Positions 60,576-64,000 of a stretch of 64,000 bases of DNA are shown in pieces. The stretch lies in NCBI RefSeq assembly GCF_005233515.1, contig NZ_QFZZ01000004.1, positions 382,644 through 446,643 on the forward strand, given 5' to 3'. This DNA is from Pseudomonas sp. CFBP13508. GTDB taxonomy: Bacteria; Pseudomonadota; Gammaproteobacteria; Pseudomonadales; Pseudomonadaceae. Numbering within the stretch: the first letter of the stretch is position 1; each line of letters begins with the position of its first letter. The notes beneath the pieces were generated by a model. It saw only the letters and a program-made list of their open reading frames with translations, searched no databases and had not been told where the DNA came from. The position numbers and the translations under genes were made by a program.

Positions 60576-61298
60576 TTATTTCAAATGGCCGCGATCAAAC
60601 CACTCCAGCGCCGTGCGCCAGATGCAGATCCCGAGGAAATAAGCCGACATCAGCAACCACAAACCCATCACCAGCGGATTGATCACTGGGTGATTGAGCA
60701 CCAGCGACAGGCTGCACAACAGCCAGATCGCCGTCACCGCGATATTGATTGGCATGAAACGACGCACGCGGAACGGGTGCAGGAACTTCATCCGCGTCAC
60801 CGTCAGCAATGCCAGCGCGATTACGGTGAGGAAGGTAATCCACGGTCCCGGACCAATGATGTACAAACACAACGCAACCACGTTCCAGGCCGCCGGGAAG
60901 CCGACAAAATAGTTGTCCTTGCTCTTCATGTTGACGTTGCAGAAACAGAACAGCGACGACACGAGGATCACCGACACCGTCAGCAACAGGGTGTAATCAG
61001 GCAGGGGAATGTAGCGGTAGATAAACAGTGCCGGGATGAATACATACGTCAGGTAATCGATGACCAGATCGAGGATCGAACCGTCGAAACTCGGCAGCAC
61101 CGATTGCACGTTTACCTTGCGCGCCAGTGCGCCATCGAGGCCGTCGACGATCAGCGCCACGCCCAGCCACATCAGGCAATGGATCGGCTGGTTTTCCAGC
61201 AGGGCGAGGGTGGCAAGAAAGGCGGTGACCACGCCAGTCGCGGTAAAACCATGGGCGCCCCATGCTTTGAGCCTGGCGATGTGTACGGTGGATATCAC
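60576..61298 (-). CDS. pcs: Phosphatidylcholine synthase
   Basis: 240 residues with about eight helices and the CDP-alcohol phosphotransferase motif in DGLDGALARKV...FDGSILDLVIDYLTYV (DG-x2-AR-x8-11-G-x3-D-x3-D). Pcs condenses CDP-diacylglycerol with choline at the membrane. A GTG at 61298 is preferred as start because GGAG lies 9 bases upstream; a TTG farther upstream (61325) is less likely. Confidence 0.88.
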   Translation of the reverse strand: MISTVHIARLKAWGAHGFTATGVVTAFLATLALLENQPIHCLMWLGVALIVDGLDGALARKVNVQSVLPSFDGSILDLVIDYLTYVFIPALFIYRYIPLPDYTLLLTVSVILVSSLFCFCNVNMKSKDNYFVGFPAAWNVVALCLYIIGPGPWITFLTVIALALLTVTRMKFLHPFRVRRFMPINIAVTAIWLLCSLSLVLNHPVINPLVMGLWLLMSAYFLGICIWRTALEWFDRGHLK

Positions 61299-61558
61299 GG
61301 GGGCGTTCTCCAGAAAGTGAAGCAAGCCGGGTATCGCCCATTATCAGAAAGGGCGTCGGCAAACCGGGTCGGGTTGCAGCTATCGACCGGTTTCGCCGGG
61401 ATAAGGTTCACCACCCATGAATCTTAGCTGGCTCGCGGAAAATTTCTCGGGTGCGATTTCATCGGTTACCCGGCGTCAGCCCAACGGTGCTGGCGCTATG
61501 GCTGCGTCGGTCTATGGTTGCCAGACGCAATCAGGCCGGGGCCTCGGAGGATAACGTC

Positions 61559-62296
61559 ATGAACACCAGCGATTTGCTTGAACAACTGCTGCGAGGCCAG
61601 GCCTCGGCGGGACAACAACGCGGGGCTTCGACCGGTGACGGTCTGGGCGGATTGCTCGGTGGCCTGTTGGGCGGCGGCAGTCAGACCGGAGCGGGTGGGG
61701 CGGCTGCTTCGGGTGGCCTCGGCGGCTTGGGTGGTTTACTCGGTGGCCTGCTCGGCGGTGGTGGCCTGGGAAGCGCACTTGGTGGCGGTAGCCGAAGCCG
61801 TACCGGCGGGACCAATTACGCGGCGCTCGCATCGCTGGGGATGATGGCCTACCAGGCGTACCAGGCCTGGCAACGCAGCCAGGCCAGCAATGCGCCGCAA
61901 GATATGCCACAAACCGCCGACCTGCTCGCCGGCCCGCAAATCGAAACCCACAGCCACGCGGTGCTGCGCGCATTGATCGCCGCCGCCAAGGCTGACGGCC
62001 GCATCGACGACGCAGAAAAGCACCTGATCAGCAGCGAAATCGGCAAACACACCGCCGATCCGCAGTTGCAACAATGGCTTGATGGCGAAGTCGCCAAGCC
62101 ACTGGATCCCCGCGAAGTGGCGCAATCCGCTGACGGCGATCCTGCCGTAGCCGCCGAAATGTACCTGGCCAGCGTCATGCTGGTGGACGACCAACAGGAC
62201 GCCGAACGCAGCTATCTCGATGAGCTGGCCGCAGCTTTACAGATCGATCCGGATCTGCAAGTTCATCTGGAACAGCAGGCGAAAGGACAAGCCTGA
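61559..62296 (+). CDS. TerB/DUF533-like protein (YebE type)
   Basis: 245 residues. The N-terminal half is a glycine-rich region (about 25-85, GGLLGGLLGGG) and the C-terminal half has a TerB-like helical domain (about 120-240, VLRALIAAAKADGRIDDAEK). This is the layout of YebE-like inner-membrane-associated proteins. GGAGG lies 7 bases before the ATG. Role unknown; related genes are stress-linked in some bacteria. Confidence 0.85.
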   Translation: MNTSDLLEQLLRGQASAGQQRGASTGDGLGGLLGGLLGGGSQTGAGGAAASGGLGGLGGLLGGLLGGGGLGSALGGGSRSRTGGTNYAALASLGMMAYQAYQAWQRSQASNAPQDMPQTADLLAGPQIETHSHAVLRALIAAAKADGRIDDAEKHLISSEIGKHTADPQLQQWLDGEVAKPLDPREVAQSADGDPAVAAEMYLASVMLVDDQQDAERSYLDELAAALQIDPDLQVHLEQQAKGQA

Positions 62297-62302
62297 CGCA
62301 AC

Positions 62303-62560
62303 GTCAAAAGATCGCAGCCTTCGGCAGCTCCTACCTTTGGAATACGGTGCAACTGTAGTAGCTGCCGAAGGCTGCGATCTTTTGATCTTCAGCGTCAGTA
62401 AGGAAAATCCTCAGGGCACAACCAGAACAGCTCGCATGGTGTTCCTGTCTGCGCAGAGTGCGGCGTTTCGAAAATAAAAAGATCGCAGCCTTCGGCAGCT
62501 CCTACATTTGAAATACGGTGCAACTGTAGGAGCTGCCGAAGGCTGCGATCTTATGATCTT
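62303..62560. repeat. Two family B REPINs beside the RAYT gene
   Basis: 62303-62390 and 62475-62560, each an inverted pair of the GATCGCAGCCTTCGGCAGC unit. They lie immediately downstream of the RAYT gene at 62560 and are nearly identical to each other. Confidence 0.9.
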
Positions 62561-63018
62561 CAGAGCCAAATGGCATCCCACAAAGGGTAGTCCCCAAGGC
62601 GCGCCATCAGACCGGCTCTTACAGGATTCTTGACTACATGAAGCGCAGCGGCTCTAAGATCCTCATCCCGCCTCAACGCGCGGTCGTAATAACCTCGCTG
62701 CCATAATTGTCCCTGGCGACCATGTCTTCGATTGTAAGCCTGGCAACTTCGGGACTTAACGCGACACATAAGATCCGCAAGCGAGCCGTGATCAAGCTCC
62801 ACTAGCCAATGCAGATGGTCTGGCATTACGACCCAAGCCAGAGAGGTGGCTAACCCGGCTTCACTGCAACGTCTCAGCTCGTTGACCACCAGCCTCCCGT
62901 CGTGCCAATTGGTAAAAACACGTTCACGTCGGTTAACCACAACGGTCAGTAAATAAATTCTTCCGGTTTCAGAGTGTCGGCCCATTCTCAGACGACAGGC
63001 TTTTGCAGCAGCAGGCAT
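62560..63018 (-). mobile_element. REP-associated tyrosine transposase (RAYT)
   Basis: 152 residues of the IS200/IS605-like Y1 superfamily that acts on REP sequences. H68-x-H70 in WVVMPDHLHWLVEL forms the metal-binding HuH motif, and the nucleophile is expected at Tyr111 (or Tyr110) in GYYDRAL. RAYTs are domesticated transposases found as single copies with REP flanks; here two family B REPINs lie directly downstream. It most likely mobilises family B. Confidence 0.92.
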
Positions 63019-63106
63019 TCCATTGCCTCCCTTTCAAGAACTTGAAAAAACCTTAGCGTCTGCACTCTGTTTAGCCAGCCCAGCCAATTACTGGATGTGT
63101 CGTTAC

Positions 63107-63141
63107 AAGCCCCGGCCGCTCCATCCGTCCGGGGCTTTTTT
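63107..63141 (+). terminator. Orphan rho-independent terminator
   Basis: AAGCCCCGG, loop, CCGGGGCTT followed by TTTTT, reading on the plus strand. No plus-strand gene precedes it since 62296 except REP and RAYT material. Confidence 0.8.
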
Positions 63142-63212
63142 ACCTCGATTGAATTTTTCCGCCGCCGTGTCGCTCTTCTGCATAACAGAACCCGTCTGCC
63201 ATCGGTGCGCTC

Positions 63213-64000
63213 ATGAACAGGAACCTCGACGATTACAACCGCATGCGTGATTTTTCCGCGACGTCGGAACCGGCCGCAGTCAAGCGCTCGGGCCGTAGGT
63301 CGGCCAAGGATCATGCCTTGCAGTTCTGCATCCAGAAGCACGACGCTTCGCACCTGCATTACGACTTTCGCCTCGAACTTGACGGTGCCCTCAAGAGTTG
63401 GGCTGTGCCGAAGGGGCCGTCGCTGGATCCTTCGGTCAAGCGCTTGGCGATCCATGTCGAGGACCATCCGCTCGATTACGCGACGTTCGAAGGCAGCATT
63501 CCCGACGGGCATTACGGCGCCGGTGATGTGATCGTCTGGGATCGCGGCGTGTGGATTCCGCTGGAGGATCCGCACAAGGCCTACGCCAAGGGCCGGCTGA
63601 AGTTCGAGTTGCAGGGCGAGAAGCTCGGCGGCGTATGGAATCTGGTGCGCACGCACATGCCGGGCAAGAAGGAGCAATGGTTCCTGATCAAGCATCAGGA
63701 CAACGCCGCGCGCCCGCAGGATGATTTCGACGTGCTGGTCGCCGAGCCCGACAGCGTGCTCAGCGAGCGCACGATTGTCGGCAAATCGGCGACTGCCGCC
63801 GATAAAGCCAAACCGATAAAAAAGGCCCCGGCCAAGCCGCGCAAGCAGGCGTCCGGGCAGCTTACCGGCGCGCGCAAGGCCAAGCTGCCGGCGCTGATCA
63901 AGCCGGAACTGGCGACGCTGGTCGACAGCGCACCCGAAGGGCAGTGGAGCTACGAGATCAAATTCGACGGCTACCGGATCATGGCGCGGATTGATCACGA
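63213..64000 (+). CDS. ligD: ATP-dependent DNA ligase D, N-terminal part
   Basis: The frame starts with ATG at 63213 and is open to the end of the window (at least 262 residues). The N-terminal 3'-phosphoesterase domain (about 35-165) has QKHDASHLHYDFRLELDG, with H43, H49, D51 and R53 near the catalytic positions of P. aeruginosa LigD. After an Ala/Lys/Pro-rich linker (about 190-230) the ligase domain begins with the KxDG nucleotidyl motif (YEIKFDGYR, K250). LigD works with Ku in bacterial end-joining; no Ku gene lies in the window. The polymerase domain would lie beyond the window. Confidence 0.95.
   Translation, partial: MNRNLDDYNRMRDFSATSEPAAVKRSGRRSAKDHALQFCIQKHDASHLHYDFRLELDGALKSWAVPKGPSLDPSVKRLAIHVEDHPLDYATFEGSIPDGHYGAGDVIVWDRGVWIPLEDPHKAYAKGRLKFELQGEKLGGVWNLVRTHMPGKKEQWFLIKHQDNAARPQDDFDVLVAEPDSVLSERTIVGKSATAADKAKPIKKAPAKPRKQASGQLTGARKAKLPALIKPELATLVDSAPEGQWSYEIKFDGYRIMARIDH

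Overview
The window looks like chromosome from a Pseudomonas of the fluorescens group (inference). The support is high-GC coding sequence, near-verbatim Pseudomonas-type bkd proteins, an OprD-family porin, putrescine (puu/spu-type) genes, a Pseudomonas-only DUF2790 protein, and many copies of the short inverted repeats (REP/REPIN) typical of this group. No prophage, CRISPR array, rRNA or tRNA gene was recognised. Most of the DNA is metabolic core or near-core, broken up by repeat elements.

Layout. 1-2.6 kb: tail of an NRAMP-type metal transporter, then an SOS-controlled pair (radical SAM protein plus DUF4130 protein) behind a clear LexA box. 2.6-9.5 kb: ilvE, then the branched-chain keto acid dehydrogenase operon bkdA1-bkdA2-bkdB-lpdV with its divergent Lrp-type activator bkdR. 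9.6-13.1 kb: a sulfide/persulfide module (MBL-fold dioxygenase-like protein, BigR/SqrR-like ArsR sensor, type II SQR, TauE/SafE exporter). 13.2-19.5 kb: a uronate uptake and oxidation cluster (OprD porin, uronate dehydrogenase, SMP-30 lactonase, TRAP DctP-Q-M) with matching candidate operators but no local regulator. 19.9-22.7 kb: MFS/HlyD efflux pair. 23-34.9 kb: thpR, a polyamine ABC transporter (potFGHI) and the gamma-glutamyl-putrescine pathway (puuD, puuA, puuC, puuB, puuR). 35-38.5 kb: small secreted proteins, an HD-domain ppGpp-hydrolase-like protein and an AbrB-family membrane protein. 38.5-42.4 kb: a DeoR regulator and a second puuB-like/puuA-like pair. 42.8-50 kb: bestrophin, moaA, a run of envelope genes (CAP protein, SleB-type hydrolase, two L,D-transpeptidases) and a sirtuin. 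50-54.5 kb: a methyltransferase, a LodB/QhpG-like flavoprotein and a 727-residue protein of unknown family. 54.7-59.1 kb: a two-component system divergent from a DUF2790 protein, a tandem-repeat secreted protein and a DipZ-like thiol-disulfide membrane protein. 59.3-64 kb: DUF4242 protein, methyltransferase, phosphatidylcholine synthase, TerB-like protein, a RAYT transposase beside its presumed REP elements, and the start of ligD.

The best candidate for an undescribed system is the overlapping pair at 51.3-54.5 kb. A flavin monooxygenase of the kind that matures cysteine tryptophylquinone (CTQ) enzymes is coupled to a large unrecognised protein with a Cys-x6-Trp-Pro segment. Second is the 54.7-59.1 kb module, whose divergent promoter region holds two copies of TGTATC-N13-GATACA with identical geometry. 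All assignments come from reading the sequence; no database search was run.
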